Positions 30,055-39,195 of a stretch of 64,000 nucleotides of DNA are shown here, in pieces; the stretch's first letter is position 1, and every line of letters starts with the position of its first letter. The notes beneath the pieces were generated by a model. It saw only the letters and a program-made list of their open reading frames with translations, was not told the origin of the DNA and searched no databases. The translations under genes and the position numbers were made by a program. This stretch comes from Henriciella sp. (GTDB lineage: Bacteria > Pseudomonadota > Alphaproteobacteria > Caulobacterales > Hyphomonadaceae): positions 1-64,000 of the forward strand of contig NVWP01000005.1 of the NCBI GenBank assembly GCA_002733705.1. Direction: 5' to 3'.

Positions 30055-30776
30055 CCTGCGATATACTGCGCGCCGTTCACCGTCATCGTCGCACCGGTGA
30101 TGAAGCCGGCCTCATCGGACGAGAGATAGGAACACATGGAGGCGATCTCCTCAGCCTTGCCGAGACGGCCGACAGGGATGGTCGAAATAATGCTTTCCAG
30201 CACCTTTTCCGGCACCGCGCGCACCATTTCGGTGTCGATATAGCCGGGCGCGACCACGTTCACGGTGATGCCCTTCTTGGCGCCTTCCTGGGCCAGCGCC
30301 TTGGTAAAGCCGATCAGGCCGGCCTTGGCGGCCGAATAGTTTGCCTGGCCGAACTGGCCCTTCTGCCCGTTGATCGAGGAGATGTTGATAATCCGGCCCC
30401 AGCCGCGCTCACGCATGCCATCCCAGACCTGCCGGGTGACATTGAAGGCGGAGGTGAGGTCGGTGTTGATCACCTCATTCCACTGTTCAAGCGTCATCTT
30501 GTGGAAGGGCGCGTCGCGCGTAATGCCCGCATTGTTGACCACCACATCGACGGGGCCGAGATCGCTCTCGATCTGTTTCAGCGCTTCGCCGGTCGCTTCA
30601 TAGCTTGCGACGTCGAATTTGTAGCATTTGACGCCGAGGTCGGCTTCGCACTGACGTGCGGCCTCCTCATTGCCGGCAAAGTTTGCCGCGACATCGAAAC
30701 CATCGGCTTTCAGCCGTTCGCTGATGGCGCGTCCAATCCCCCTCGTGCCACCTGTAACCAGTGCGACTTTTGCCAT
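30051..30776 (-). CDS. phaB: acetoacetyl-CoA reductase
   Basis: NADPH-dependent reduction of acetoacetyl-CoA to (R)-3-hydroxybutyryl-CoA for polyhydroxybutyrate synthesis. It is 241 residues of the short-chain dehydrogenase family: TGGTRGIG cofactor loop at 8-15, NNAGITRD, catalytic Ser in INISSINGQKGQFGQANYSA and the YSAAKAG Tyr/Lys pair. It is divergent from phaR, with which it shares a 175-base regulatory region, and convergent with the nuclease-like lipoprotein gene (4-base overlap). Confidence 0.95.
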   Translation of the reverse strand: MAKVALVTGGTRGIGRAISERLKADGFDVAANFAGNEEAARQCEADLGVKCYKFDVASYEATGEALKQIESDLGPVDVVVNNAGITRDAPFHKMTLEQWNEVINTDLTSAFNVTRQVWDGMRERGWGRIINISSINGQKGQFGQANYSAAKAGLIGFTKALAQEGAKKGITVNVVAPGYIDTEMVRAVPEKVLESIISTIPVGRLGKAEEIASMCSYLSSDEAGFITGATMTVNGAQYIAG

Positions 30777-30951
30777 ATTTCTCCTCCAGAAATGTTGCGC
30801 AGCAAAAATTTTTGTTGCGTTTGCTCAACCTTATGTAAGCTTAGGTCTGTTAAATCAGGATACACGATTTTGAAAGTCTCGCGATTTCATGCCATCCTAG
30901 GTCAAAATCACGAACAAGAATCGCCGCATACGGCGCATTGAAGGGCAGGAA
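30777..30951. promoter_or_regulatory. divergent phaB/phaR control region with a probable PhaR operator
   Basis: 175 bases between two divergent PHB genes. Around 30793-30820 there is a nested palindrome: TTGCGCAGCAA followed by AAATTTTTGTTGCG, so GCAGCAAAAA mirrors TTTTTGTTGC. PhaR proteins bind TGC/GCA-rich palindromes and autoregulate, so this is a plausible operator that would control phaB and phaR together. Assignment of the site to PhaR is inference. A GAGGAG ribosome site for phaB lies at 30780-30786. Confidence 0.6.
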
Positions 30952-31563
30952 ATGACCAAGGCAAACGGGTCCAGTGACACAGTTATCATCAAGAAGTACG
31001 CCAACCGGCGGCTCTATGACACGTCCACCTCCTCCTATGTCACGCTGGACCATCTGGCAGATCTTGTCCGCCGTGAGGTGGATTTCGAAGTGCGCGACGC
31101 CAAGTCCGGCGAGGACCTGACCCGGTCGGTCCTGACCCAGATCATCTTCGAGAAAGAAACAAAAGGCGATGGCGCACTGCCGCTTTCCTTCCTGCGCCAG
31201 CTGATCGGTTTCTATGGCGGCGGCGCCCAGAATATGCTTCCGGCCTGGCTGGACATGAGCATGAACAGCTTCGCCGAAAGCCAGGAGCGGTGGAAAAAGG
31301 CGATGGGCGGCACCCATCCGATGGCCTTCTTCGAGAAGCAGACCCGCCGCAATATGGAAATGTTCGAACAGGCGATGAAGATGTTTGCCGCCCCGGCGGC
31401 AGCGGCCTCCGCGGGCAGCACCCGGCGCGCCGAGCCGGCTGAGCCGAAAGCGTCCTCATCGGAAAAGGCTGCCAATGAAGAGCGCGATGAGGCCATGGCC
31501 GCGCTCAAGGCGCAGATGCAGCTGATGCAGCAGCAGCTCGACAATCTCTCCACCAAATCCTGA
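30952..31563 (+). CDS. phaR: polyhydroxybutyrate synthesis repressor PhaR
   Basis: Regulator that binds both DNA and PHB granules and adjusts phasin and PHB gene expression. It is 203 residues. The N-terminal DNA-binding domain is unmistakable (IIKKYANRRLYDTSTSSYVT, then LDHLADLVR), followed by the PHB-accumulation regulatory domain (LTRSVLTQIIFEKE, LPLSFLRQLIGFYGG). The Ala/Glu-rich C-terminus has a heptad-like helix (AALKAQMQLMQQQLDNL). It has AGGGCAGGAA before its ATG. Confidence 0.95.
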   Translation: MTKANGSSDTVIIKKYANRRLYDTSTSSYVTLDHLADLVRREVDFEVRDAKSGEDLTRSVLTQIIFEKETKGDGALPLSFLRQLIGFYGGGAQNMLPAWLDMSMNSFAESQERWKKAMGGTHPMAFFEKQTRRNMEMFEQAMKMFAAPAAAASAGSTRRAEPAEPKASSSEKAANEERDEAMAALKAQMQLMQQQLDNLSTKS

Positions 31564-31582
31564 TGGTGGAAGGCTCCAGGGC

Positions 31583-32257
31583 CTAGTCGGGACGGGCTTG
31601 CAGCGGTCGTGCGGCAAGCACCTGGCCGAAGCCGCGTTCCTGCACAATCACGGCGCAGGCTCTCTCACACGTATAGGAAAATGTGACCGGCCCGCCGGTC
31701 CACACACCGAGCTTGCGGGTTGAGACGACCGGATTGACCATGCCGTTAAAGGCGTCCTCTTCGGGCACATAGCTTACAAGATGAATGTCCGCCGGTGCCG
31801 GAAGTGCGCCATCCACCGCGAAGCGTTTGCCATCCCCGGCCGAGACCTCGATGTCCAGCGTATCGGCAACCTTCCGGCGGTCATCGATATTGGCGTTGAT
31901 CGTCTCTTCCTTGGTGGCCGGGCATTCCTTGGCGCCATCATAGACCGATTGCGGCGTATAAGGCCCACGCAGTCCGAACCGGTCGGCATAGGCGGCCTGG
32001 CGCTCAGTCGCGGCGGGGATGGCCAGCGGGTCCGGCTCACCGAGATAGTCCCAGTAATCGACCGCCCAGGTCAGGATGAAGACCTCGCCCTCATGCGCCT
32101 TCTCAACCGCCCGAAGGGTCTTGTAGGCCTGCGGGCACACCTTGCAGTTCTGCGAGGCAAAGAGCTCGATCAGGACAGGCCGCTCGGCCTGCGCTGCCGG
32201 TACGAGCGCAAGGGCCGCGAGAAGCGTGGAGAGAATGGCTTTCATCGTCGCGCCCAT
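31583..32257 (-). CDS. DUF1223 secreted thioredoxin-like protein
   Basis: A 224-residue protein with a signal peptide (MGATMKAILSTLLAALALVP, cleavage after AQA). The start at 32257 is preferred because AGGA lies six bases before it; an ATG four codons later is also possible. The mature N-terminus VLIELFASQNCKVCPQAYKT has a CxxC pair in a thioredoxin-like context, typical of DUF1223. The function of the family is not established. A terminator-like hairpin separates it from acnA upstream. Confidence 0.85.
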   Translation of the reverse strand: MGATMKAILSTLLAALALVPAAQAERPVLIELFASQNCKVCPQAYKTLRAVEKAHEGEVFILTWAVDYWDYLGEPDPLAIPAATERQAAYADRFGLRGPYTPQSVYDGAKECPATKEETINANIDDRRKVADTLDIEVSAGDGKRFAVDGALPAPADIHLVSYVPEEDAFNGMVNPVVSTRKLGVWTGGPVTFSYTCERACAVIVQERGFGQVLAARPLQARPD

Positions 32258-32303
32258 ACCGTTCCTGACCGCCGATTGGAATTCACTAAGGCGTGAAATG
32301 ACA

Positions 32304-32330
32304 GATGCCGCCCCAATCTGGAGCGGCATC
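32304..32330 (-). terminator. hairpin downstream of acnA
   Basis: GATGCCGC and GCGGCATC form a perfect 8-bp stem with an 11-base loop; outer ATGACA/TGTCAT bases can extend it. It lies 30 bases after the acnA stop on the transcribed strand. The U-tract is poor (ATTTC), so intrinsic termination may be weak. Confidence 0.6.
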
Positions 32331-32359
32331 CGGCAGATTTGTCATTCTACGTGCAGAAA

Positions 32360-35131
32360 TCAGGCCGCTTCACGGGCCAGATTGCGCAGCACATAATGGA
32401 GAATGCCGCCATTGCGGTAATAGTCGAGTTCGTTCTCGGTATCGATCCGCACCAGCGTGGAGATAGTCTGCTCGGAGCCATCGGCCTTCTTGATGGTGAC
32501 ATCGAGGTCCTGACGCGGGCTGATCGAGTCGATGCCGGAAATTGACACCTGCTCGGAGCCATCGAGGCCAAGGCTCTGCCAGGACTGGCCGTCCTTGAAC
32601 TGCAGCGGCAGCACGCCCATCCCGATCAGGTTGGAGCGGTGGATGCGCTCAAAGCTCTCGGCGACCACAGCTTCGACGCCCAGAAGGATCGTGCCCTTGG
32701 CTGCCCAGTCGCGCGAGGAGCCTGTGCCATATTCCTTGCCAGCGAAGACGACCAGCTGGACATCGTCCGCCTGGTACTTCATCGCCGCGTCATAGATCGG
32801 CATCTGCTCACCCGACGGGTGATGGATGGTCACGCCGCCTTCGACGCCCGGCACCATCTGGTTCTTGATGCGAATATTGGCGAAGGTGCCGCGCATCATG
32901 ACTTCGTGGTTCCCCCGGCGCGAACCGTAGGAGTTGAAGTCGGTGACGGCGACCTGATGCTCCTGAAGATAGCGCCCGGCCGGGCTGGACGGTTTGATCG
33001 CGCCAGCCGGCGAGATGTGGTCGGTCGTGATGGAGTCGGCAAAGAGACCGAGGATGCGGGCTTCCTTGATGTCTTCTGCTTCCGGCAGGTCGACCGTCAT
33101 ACCTTCGAAGTAGGGCGGGTTCTGCACGTAGGTGGAGGTCGGCGGCCAGGAATAGGTCTTGGAGCCGCTCACAGAGATATTCTGCCAGTGCTCGTCGCCC
33201 TTGAAGACGTCGCCATAGCGCTCAGTGAACATTTCCGGCGTCACGGACTCGCGCATCACGTCGGCGATTTCCTTGGAAGATGGCCAGATGTCCTTCAGGT
33301 AGACGTCATTGCCGTCCTTGTCCTTGCCGAGCGGATCGCTGGTCAGATTGATGTGCAGCGAGCCTGCAATCGCATAGGCCACGACCAGCGGCGGGGAGGC
33401 GAGATAGTTCGCGCGCACATCCTGGCTGATACGGCCTTCGAAGTTACGGTTACCTGACAGGACAGAGCCGACGACGAGGTCATTCTCGCTCACGGCCTTC
33501 GAAATGGCCGGCGGAAGCGGGCCGGAGTTACCGATACAGGTCGTGCAGCCATAGCCGACCAGGTTGAAGCCCATGGCATCGAGATCGTCCTGGAGGCCTG
33601 CGCGGGCGAGATAGTCGGTCACGACCTTGGAGCCCGGTGCGAGCGAGGTCTTTACCCATGGCTTGCGGGTGAGGCCCTTCTCCAGCGCGTTGCGGGCCAG
33701 CAGGCCGGCGGCCAGCATGACGGACGGGTTGGAGGTGTTGGTGCACGATGTGATGGCCGCGATGACGACCGAGCCGTCATGGATGTGGAAATCCGTGCCT
33801 TCGACCGAGTGCATGGAGACGCCATAGGCTTCCGGATCGGTATAGACATTGGTCGCGCCCTCATCGAGGAAGCGGGCCTCGCCCTTCGTGTCCGGCGTGG
33901 TGTCAGGATCCTTGGCGCCGCCGCGGATCTCGTTCAGCGCGTCGCGGAAAGCGGTGTCGGCTTCGGTGAGAAGGACACGGTCCTGCGGGCGTTTCGGGCC
34001 GGCAAGCGATGGCACGACGCTGCTGAGGTCAAGCTCCAGACTGGACGTGTAGATCGGGTCTTTCTGTTCCGGGCGCCAGTAGCCCTGTGCCTTGGCATAG
34101 GCCTCGACCAGCTTGACGCGCTCCGGGTCACGGCCGGTGTCGGAGAGGTACTGGATCGTTTCCTCATCGACCGGGAAGAAGCCGCAAGTGGCGCCATATT
34201 CCGGCGCCATGTTGGAGATCGTCGCTTCGTCCTCGAGCGTCAGGTTCGCAAGGCCCTCACCATAGAATTCGACGAACTTGCCGACCACGCCATGCTTGCG
34301 CAGCATCTGGGTGACGGTCAGCACGAGGTCGGTCGCGGTTGCGCCTTCTGCGAGCTTGCCGGTCAGCTTGAAGCCGACGACTTCCGGGATCAGCATGGAG
34401 ACCGGCTGGCCGAGCATGGCCGCTTCGGCCTCGATGCCGCCAACGCCCCAGCCGAGGACCGACAGGCCGTTGATCATCGTGGTGTGGGAGTCGGTGCCGA
34501 CGCAGGTGTCGAAATAGGCGATGGTCTCGCCGTCTTCTTCCTTGGTCCAGACCGACTGGCCAAGATATTCGAGATTCACCTGGTGACAGATACCGGTGCC
34601 CGGCGGGACAACGCGGAAATTGCGGAAGGCCTTGGAGCCCCAGCGCAGGAACTCATAACGCTCCTGGTTGCGCTCATACTCGACCTTCACATTCTTCTCG
34701 AAGCTTTCCGGTCCGCCGAAGAAGTCGACCATGACGGAGTGGTCGATGACGAGGTCGACTGGGACCAGCGGATTGATGGCTTCTGCATCGGCGCCGAGCT
34801 TTTCGGCGGCATCGCGCATGGCGGCAAGGTCAACAACGGCCGGCACACCGGTGAAGTCCTGCATCAGGACGCGGGCCGGGCGGTAGGCGATCTCGTGGCT
34901 GATGTCGCCCTTCTTGTCGAGCCATTCCTTGAAGGCCAGAATGTCGGCCTTGGTGACCGTCTTGCCGTCTTCATTGCGCAGCATGTTTTCCAGCAGCACC
35001 TTGAGCGAGGCGGGCAGGCGTGACACATCGCCCAGACCGTTTTCGGCTGCGGCCGAAAGCGAGAAATAGACGTATGACTTGCCGTCGACGTCGAGCGTGC
35101 GGCGTGAATGGAAACTGTCGAGGGATGGCAT
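32360..35131 (-). CDS. acnA: aconitate hydratase A
   Basis: TCA-cycle enzyme that isomerises citrate to isocitrate, 923 residues. I choose the ATG at 35131 ([20 protein letters not shown]) by family comparison. The [4Fe-4S] ligands are in [12 protein letters not shown] and [15 protein letters not shown]. Other signatures are present: [37 protein letters not shown] and the swivel-domain [10 protein letters not shown]. It stands alone, divergent from ccmA. Confidence 0.97.
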   Translation of the reverse strand: MPSLDSFHSRRTLDVDGKSYVYFSLSAAAENGLGDVSRLPASLKVLLENMLRNEDGKTVTKADILAFKEWLDKKGDISHEIAYRPARVLMQDFTGVPAVVDLAAMRDAAEKLGADAEAINPLVPVDLVIDHSVMVDFFGGPESFEKNVKVEYERNQERYEFLRWGSKAFRNFRVVPPGTGICHQVNLEYLGQSVWTKEEDGETIAYFDTCVGTDSHTTMINGLSVLGWGVGGIEAEAAMLGQPVSMLIPEVVGFKLTGKLAEGATATDLVLTVTQMLRKHGVVGKFVEFYGEGLANLTLEDEATISNMAPEYGATCGFFPVDEETIQYLSDTGRDPERVKLVEAYAKAQGYWRPEQKDPIYTSSLELDLSSVVPSLAGPKRPQDRVLLTEADTAFRDALNEIRGGAKDPDTTPDTKGEARFLDEGATNVYTDPEAYGVSMHSVEGTDFHIHDGSVVIAAITSCTNTSNPSVMLAAGLLARNALEKGLTRKPWVKTSLAPGSKVVTDYLARAGLQDDLDAMGFNLVGYGCTTCIGNSGPLPPAISKAVSENDLVVGSVLSGNRNFEGRISQDVRANYLASPPLVVAYAIAGSLHINLTSDPLGKDKDGNDVYLKDIWPSSKEIADVMRESVTPEMFTERYGDVFKGDEHWQNISVSGSKTYSWPPTSTYVQNPPYFEGMTVDLPEAEDIKEARILGLFADSITTDHISPAGAIKPSSPAGRYLQEHQVAVTDFNSYGSRRGNHEVMMRGTFANIRIKNQMVPGVEGGVTIHHPSGEQMPIYDAAMKYQADDVQLVVFAGKEYGTGSSRDWAAKGTILLGVEAVVAESFERIHRSNLIGMGVLPLQFKDGQSWQSLGLDGSEQVSISGIDSISPRQDLDVTIKKADGSEQTISTLVRIDTENELDYYRNGGILHYVLRNLAREAA

Positions 35132-35266
35132 CGTGGGAGTGACCTCTTCTTGCATGTGTCCGGTGGGCGCGCGCCGGTGCGCTGCGCGTGTTTGCCTGTC
35201 TCATATAGTCGATGCGCGGCATACGCAATTGCAGCAGGATGAGACATCTTGGAAGAGAACGCAGCC

Positions 35267-35842
35267 ATGAGCCGAGAGTTTCTGATCAAGGCGACAGGAC
35301 TTGGCGCCATCAAGGGCGAACGCATCCTCTTTTCCGACCTTTCGCTGGAGCTGGGTCGGGGGGAGGCGATCGTCCTGCGCGGGATAAACGGCGCCGGCAA
35401 ATCGACCCTGCTTCGCATGCTCGGCGGTCTCTCGCGCCCCGATGCGGGCACGGTGGAGCGGACCGTCCGCCACCACTGGATCGGCCACCGCAACGGGCTG
35501 AAGCCGCATGAAACGCCGCGCGCCCACCTTACCCATTGGGGCCGGGTCTGGGGCAGCAGCGCAGAGCCGCTGGCGGTCGCCCGGAAAATGGGCGTGGAGC
35601 GTCCATTCGAGGTCGCGGGCCAGCTTCTGTCTGCCGGACAGAAGCGTCGCACCGCCATCGGGCGGCTTCTTCTGGCGGAGCGCCCGGTCTGGTTGCTCGA
35701 TGAGCCTTTTTCGGCGCTGGACCGGGAGGGCCGCGACCTTGTGACCGGCCTGATCGACGCGCACAGGGCCAGTGGCGGCGGAGTGATCGCGGCCCTTCAT
35801 GGCGAAGCGCCATTCGAAGCGAGCCGGGAGGTGCAGCTGTGA
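35267..35842 (+). CDS. ccmA: heme exporter ATP-binding protein CcmA
   Basis: ATPase of the CcmABCD complex that releases heme-loaded CcmE during cytochrome c maturation. It is 191 residues from the ATG at 35267. Walker A is GINGAGKST (about 39-47), the signature is LSAGQKRRTAIGRLL and Walker B is VWLLDEPFSALD. The short size is normal for CcmA. First gene of a ccmABCDG operon; its stop overlaps the ccmB GTG start. Confidence 0.95.
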   Translation: MSREFLIKATGLGAIKGERILFSDLSLELGRGEAIVLRGINGAGKSTLLRMLGGLSRPDAGTVERTVRHHWIGHRNGLKPHETPRAHLTHWGRVWGSSAEPLAVARKMGVERPFEVAGQLLSAGQKRRTAIGRLLLAERPVWLLDEPFSALDREGRDLVTGLIDAHRASGGGVIAALHGEAPFEASREVQL

Positions 35843-36501
35843 GAACGCCGTCTCCCTTGCGCGCAGCCTTTCGTCAGGCGCTCGGTGAAGCCTGGGCCGG
35901 TGGGGCAGGCGTGCTGCTCCCCATTGGCTTCTTTGCTGGCGCCGCGATGCTGGTGCCCTTCACCGTGGGCAGTGAGGCGAGTCAGCTGTCTTCCATCGGT
36001 ACTGGCATTCTCTGGGTCGCGCTGGCTCTGGCTTCGCTCGTCTCCATGGAGCGGGTCTTTCAGGCAGATCTCGAAGACGGCGCGCTGGAACTCTGGGCGC
36101 AGGAGGAGACACCGCTCTTTCTGGTCGCTGCCGCCAAGATCCTCGCCCACTGGATCATTTCCGGTCTGCCGCTTGTGCTTCTGACCCCGCCCATCGGGAT
36201 CGCACTTCAGGTCGATCCGGGCGCGCTCATTCCAGCCATGCTGGCCTATGGTCTTGGCGGGCTCGCTTTTTTTCTCTGGGGCGGCGTGGCAGGGGCGCTT
36301 GCGGCAAGTGTTGCCCGGGGCGGTCTGCTTATCGCCTTGCTGGCCTTGCCGCTTTTCGTGCCGACCGCTATCTTTGGCGCGCTGGCCACCGTTGAAGGGC
36401 CGGGCGGGCCGAGCCTTCTCTTCCTTGCCGCCGCCACGCTGTTCGCGCTCGCTGTTGCGCCTTTCGCCGCATCTGCGGCGCTGCGCTTGGCGGTGGATTG
36501 A
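35839..36501 (+). CDS. ccmB: heme exporter protein CcmB
   Basis: Integral-membrane subunit of the cytochrome c maturation ABC complex, 220 residues with six hydrophobic helices. The conserved FQADLEDGALELW motif follows the second helix. The GTG start at 35839 overlaps the ccmA stop (GTGA) and has GGGAGG upstream. Confidence 0.95.
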   Translation: MRTPSPLRAAFRQALGEAWAGGAGVLLPIGFFAGAAMLVPFTVGSEASQLSSIGTGILWVALALASLVSMERVFQADLEDGALELWAQEETPLFLVAAAKILAHWIISGLPLVLLTPPIGIALQVDPGALIPAMLAYGLGGLAFFLWGGVAGALAASVARGGLLIALLALPLFVPTAIFGALATVEGPGGPSLLFLAAATLFALAVAPFAASAALRLAVD

Positions 36502-36523
36502 GACACCTTTATCAGGGGAAGCC

Positions 36524-37255
36524 ATGATCAGGGCATTTGCCAATCCACACCGTTTCATGGCGCTGTCGCGCTGGCTGGCGCCAGCCTGTCTCGGCGTGGG
36601 CGCACTACTCATTGTCTGGAGCGCCTGGCAGGGGCTGTGGATCGTGCCGCAGGATGACTATCAGGGCGGCGATATCATGCGCGCCATGTTCATCCACGTC
36701 CCGTCTGCCTGGCTCGCCATGGCGAGCTATATGGGCCTTGCCGTGACCAGCCTCGTCTGGTTCGTCTGGCGCCATGAGCTTGCTGATATGGCGGCCAAGT
36801 CCATCGCCCCGCTGGGCGCTGCCTATACCGCGATGTGCCTTGCGACGGGCTCGATCTGGGGCAAGCCGACCTGGGGCACATGGTGGCTCTGGGACGATGC
36901 GCGGATGATGTCGGTGCTGGTGATGTTCTTTCTCTTCCTAGGCTATATGGCGCTGCGTGCGGCGATGGAGACGCGCCAGAAGGCCGCGCGCGCGGGCGCT
37001 ATCCTCGCCATGGTCGGCGCGGTAAATGTGCCGCTGATCAAGTTCTCGGTCGATATCTGGTCGTCCATCCATCAGGATGCGAGCGTGCTGCGTCTCGACG
37101 GGCCCGCCATGCCGCCGGTCTATCTCACCCCGCTTCTGATCGGCGGGCTTGGCCACATGGTCTTCTTTGCAGGCCTCACCATGATGCTGGTGCGCGCCGA
37201 GGTCTGGCGCCGGCGGGCAGACGTGTTGATCGCACGCAAGCTGGCGGGGGCCTGA
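36524..37255 (+). CDS. ccmC: heme exporter protein CcmC
   Basis: Handles heme transfer to CcmE on the periplasmic side, 243 residues and six helices. The tryptophan-rich WWD heme-handling motif is clear (GKPTWGTWWLWDDARMMSVL) as are flanking His residues in HVPSAWLAM and SIHQDASV. Start chosen at 36524, with AGGGGAAGCC before it; an open frame extending upstream overlaps ccmB and is not real. Confidence 0.96.
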   Translation: MIRAFANPHRFMALSRWLAPACLGVGALLIVWSAWQGLWIVPQDDYQGGDIMRAMFIHVPSAWLAMASYMGLAVTSLVWFVWRHELADMAAKSIAPLGAAYTAMCLATGSIWGKPTWGTWWLWDDARMMSVLVMFFLFLGYMALRAAMETRQKAARAGAILAMVGAVNVPLIKFSVDIWSSIHQDASVLRLDGPAMPPVYLTPLLIGGLGHMVFFAGLTMMLVRAEVWRRRADVLIARKLAGA

Positions 37256-37259
37256 GACG

Positions 37260-37427
37260 ATGCTGCCGGTCTTTGAACAGAATGCCGCTTTCATCTGGGC
37301 CATCTATGCCATCGGCCTCATCGTGCCGGTGGGACTGGTCATCTACAGCCTGATGCGGGCGGGCCATGCCAAGAAGCGGCTGGAGCGCCTGCAGGGCGAA
37401 CGCGACGCCGCGCGAGGTCAGTCATGA
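37260..37427 (+). CDS. ccmD: heme exporter protein CcmD
   Basis: A 55-residue protein with one membrane helix (AAFIWAIYAIGLIVPVGLVI) followed by a basic amphipathic tail (RAGHAKKRLERLQGERDA). That is the CcmD pattern: one helix plus a charged cytoplasmic tail that stabilises CcmABC and aids release of CcmE. It starts 4 bases after ccmC and its stop overlaps the ccmG ATG (ATGA). Confidence 0.9.
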   Translation: MLPVFEQNAAFIWAIYAIGLIVPVGLVIYSLMRAGHAKKRLERLQGERDAARGQS

Positions 37428-37945
37428 AGCTCTGGCAGGCTGCCCTCCCGCTCGCCTTGCTTGGCGGGCTTGGCATTCTCGGTGCGTATCAATTGATGCA
37501 GCCGGAAGAGGAAATCTTCGTCGCGAAGGCTGAGCGGGACGCGCCGGCGCGGGCCTTCCCGCTGCTCGATGCGCCGGATCAGGAGATTTCATTCGCCCCG
37601 CCGCCCGGTGACAAGCCCGTCATGGTCAACCTGTTTGCGAGCTGGTGCGCGCCCTGCCGGGCCGAGCATGGCGACATCACGGCGCTGGCGGCTGAGTTTC
37701 CGGGACAGGTCTATGGCCTTGCCTACAAGGACGCGCCCGAAGCGACGCGCGGCTTTCTGCAAGAGCTGGGCAATCCGTTCGAGAAGATCGGGACAGACCG
37801 GTCGGGTCAAGGCGGTCTGGATTTCGGGCTTACCGGCGTGCCGGAGACATTCGTGATCAACCCGGAAGGCAAGATCATCCTGCATGTTCGCGGCGTGCTG
37901 GATGAAGAGCGCCGCGAACAGGTCGCCGCCGCTCTGGCCGGCTAG
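37424..37945 (+). CDS. ccmG: cytochrome c biogenesis thiol:disulfide interchange protein
   Basis: Periplasmic, membrane-anchored thioredoxin-like reductant of apocytochrome c (CcmG/DsbE), 173 residues. An N-terminal anchor helix (LPLALLGGLGILGAYQLM) precedes the active site NLFASWCAPCRAEH. The cis-Pro region GLTGVPETFVINPEGKI is typical. Last gene of the ccm operon and convergent with the MarR-type gene, with only 6 bases between. Confidence 0.95.
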   Translation: MKLWQAALPLALLGGLGILGAYQLMQPEEEIFVAKAERDAPARAFPLLDAPDQEISFAPPPGDKPVMVNLFASWCAPCRAEHGDITALAAEFPGQVYGLAYKDAPEATRGFLQELGNPFEKIGTDRSGQGGLDFGLTGVPETFVINPEGKIILHVRGVLDEERREQVAAALAG

Positions 37946-37951
37946 GTCCGC

Positions 37952-38545
37952 TTATTTCTTCTTTTTCTTTTTCTTCTTCTTGTCGGACTTTTTCGAGCCC
38001 TTTTCGGCCTTGGCCTTCTTGGACTTTTTCGGCTTGGCTTTCTTGTCCTTGTCCGCGATGTCCTCCGCCTCGTCCGTCATCTCCTCCTCGACATCCGGCT
38101 CTTCCTCCGGGGCGCCGATAGCGCTCAGCGAGATGATGAAGCCAGTCCGGCGATTGGCACGCACGGCCGAGAGCAATTCCTTGTCGGCCGCCTCGACCCC
38201 CGGTAGCGCGGCTTCATAGACGTCGCGGCCCTTGGGCTTGAGGGAGACAGCCTTTGCGCGGGCATCTTCCTGCGAGGTGACGCGCTCGATATAGCCTGCG
38301 GTTTCCATGCGGCGGACCATTTCGGCGAGTGTGGAACGGTCTATGCCGGTGCGGTCAACAAGGCTCGCCTGGCTTTGTCCCTCTTCCGCGGCAAGGGCCG
38401 CAAGCACCGCAAACTGGCGGATGGTCAGCCCTTGGGCTGAGAGCGTTTCGGAAGAAAGATTGACAGCGGCCTGCTGGGCGCGGTGCAGAAGATGGCTCGG
38501 GGAGGAGGAGAGGTCGAAACCCTGCTTGTCTTGCTCGTCTGCCAT
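37952..38545 (-). CDS. MarR-family regulator with a charged, lysine-rich C-terminal tail
   Basis: A 197-residue protein. Residues ~10-135 are a MarR winged-helix domain (GLTIRQFAVLAALAAEEGQS, then QASLVDRTGIDRSTLAEMVRRM, the wing YIERVTSQEDARAKAVSLKP). After residue ~135 comes an acidic stretch (EEEPDVEEEMTDEAED) and then a Lys-rich tail ending in nine consecutive Lys. MarR proteins normally stop at ~150 residues. The tail is histone H1-like and could add non-specific DNA binding; that is inference. Its ligand and targets are unknown. Confidence 0.88.
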   Translation of the reverse strand: MADEQDKQGFDLSSSPSHLLHRAQQAAVNLSSETLSAQGLTIRQFAVLAALAAEEGQSQASLVDRTGIDRSTLAEMVRRMETAGYIERVTSQEDARAKAVSLKPKGRDVYEAALPGVEAADKELLSAVRANRRTGFIISLSAIGAPEEEPDVEEEMTDEAEDIADKDKKAKPKKSKKAKAEKGSKKSDKKKKKKKKK

Positions 38546-38658
38546 CGTGTCCTATCCTTGCTCATCTGCCTTCCTGATCAGAAGGCTAGCCAGTATCTGG
38601 AAACAAACCGTGTGCGGATCAATGAAATTTCCCAATAACGCCATACAATAACAGGTTC

Positions 38659-39195
38659 ATGACACAGACGATTTCAGAAAACTTCGAGCTTGCCGTACCT
38701 GACGGCGACGACCGTGAACGCAGGGTCTGCGGCACCTGCGGCTTTGTCGACTATCGCAACCCGCGCATCGTGGCCGGGTCGGTTGTCACGAGCGGCGACC
38801 AGATCCTTCTCTGCAAGCGCGCGATCGAGCCGCGAAAGGGGTTCTGGACCCTGCCGGCCGGCTATATGGAGCTTGGCGAGACAGTCGAGGAAGCTGCCCA
38901 GCGCGAAGCACACGAGGAAGCCTGCGCCGATATCGAGATTGACCGCATGCTGGCGACCTATTCGATCCCGCGCATCGGCCAGGTCCAGATCATGTTCCGG
39001 GCGCGGCTGGTTTCCGGCTTCAGGGCGGGGCCCGAAAGCCTCGACGTCCAGCTTTTTGACTGGAAGGATATTCCCTGGTCGGAGCTGGCCTTCCCGACCG
39101 TTGTCTGGGCGCTGACCCATTATGCAGAGACGCGCCACAGATCGGACTTTGTCGCCTATGGAAATCCGGACGGCACCGACAAGGTTACGCGCTAG
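38659..39195 (+). CDS. NUDIX hydrolase with N-terminal zinc ribbon
   Basis: A 178-residue hydrolase. The N-terminal CGTCGFVDYRNPRI segment is a half zinc ribbon as in NADH pyrophosphatase-like NUDIX proteins. The Nudix box is complete (GYMELGETVEEAAQREAHEE followed by ACADI). The substrate cannot be read from sequence; NADH/ADP-ribose-type dinucleotides are common for this subgroup. It is divergent from the MarR-type gene. Confidence 0.88.
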   Translation: MTQTISENFELAVPDGDDRERRVCGTCGFVDYRNPRIVAGSVVTSGDQILLCKRAIEPRKGFWTLPAGYMELGETVEEAAQREAHEEACADIEIDRMLATYSIPRIGQVQIMFRARLVSGFRAGPESLDVQLFDWKDIPWSELAFPTVVWALTHYAETRHRSDFVAYGNPDGTDKVTR

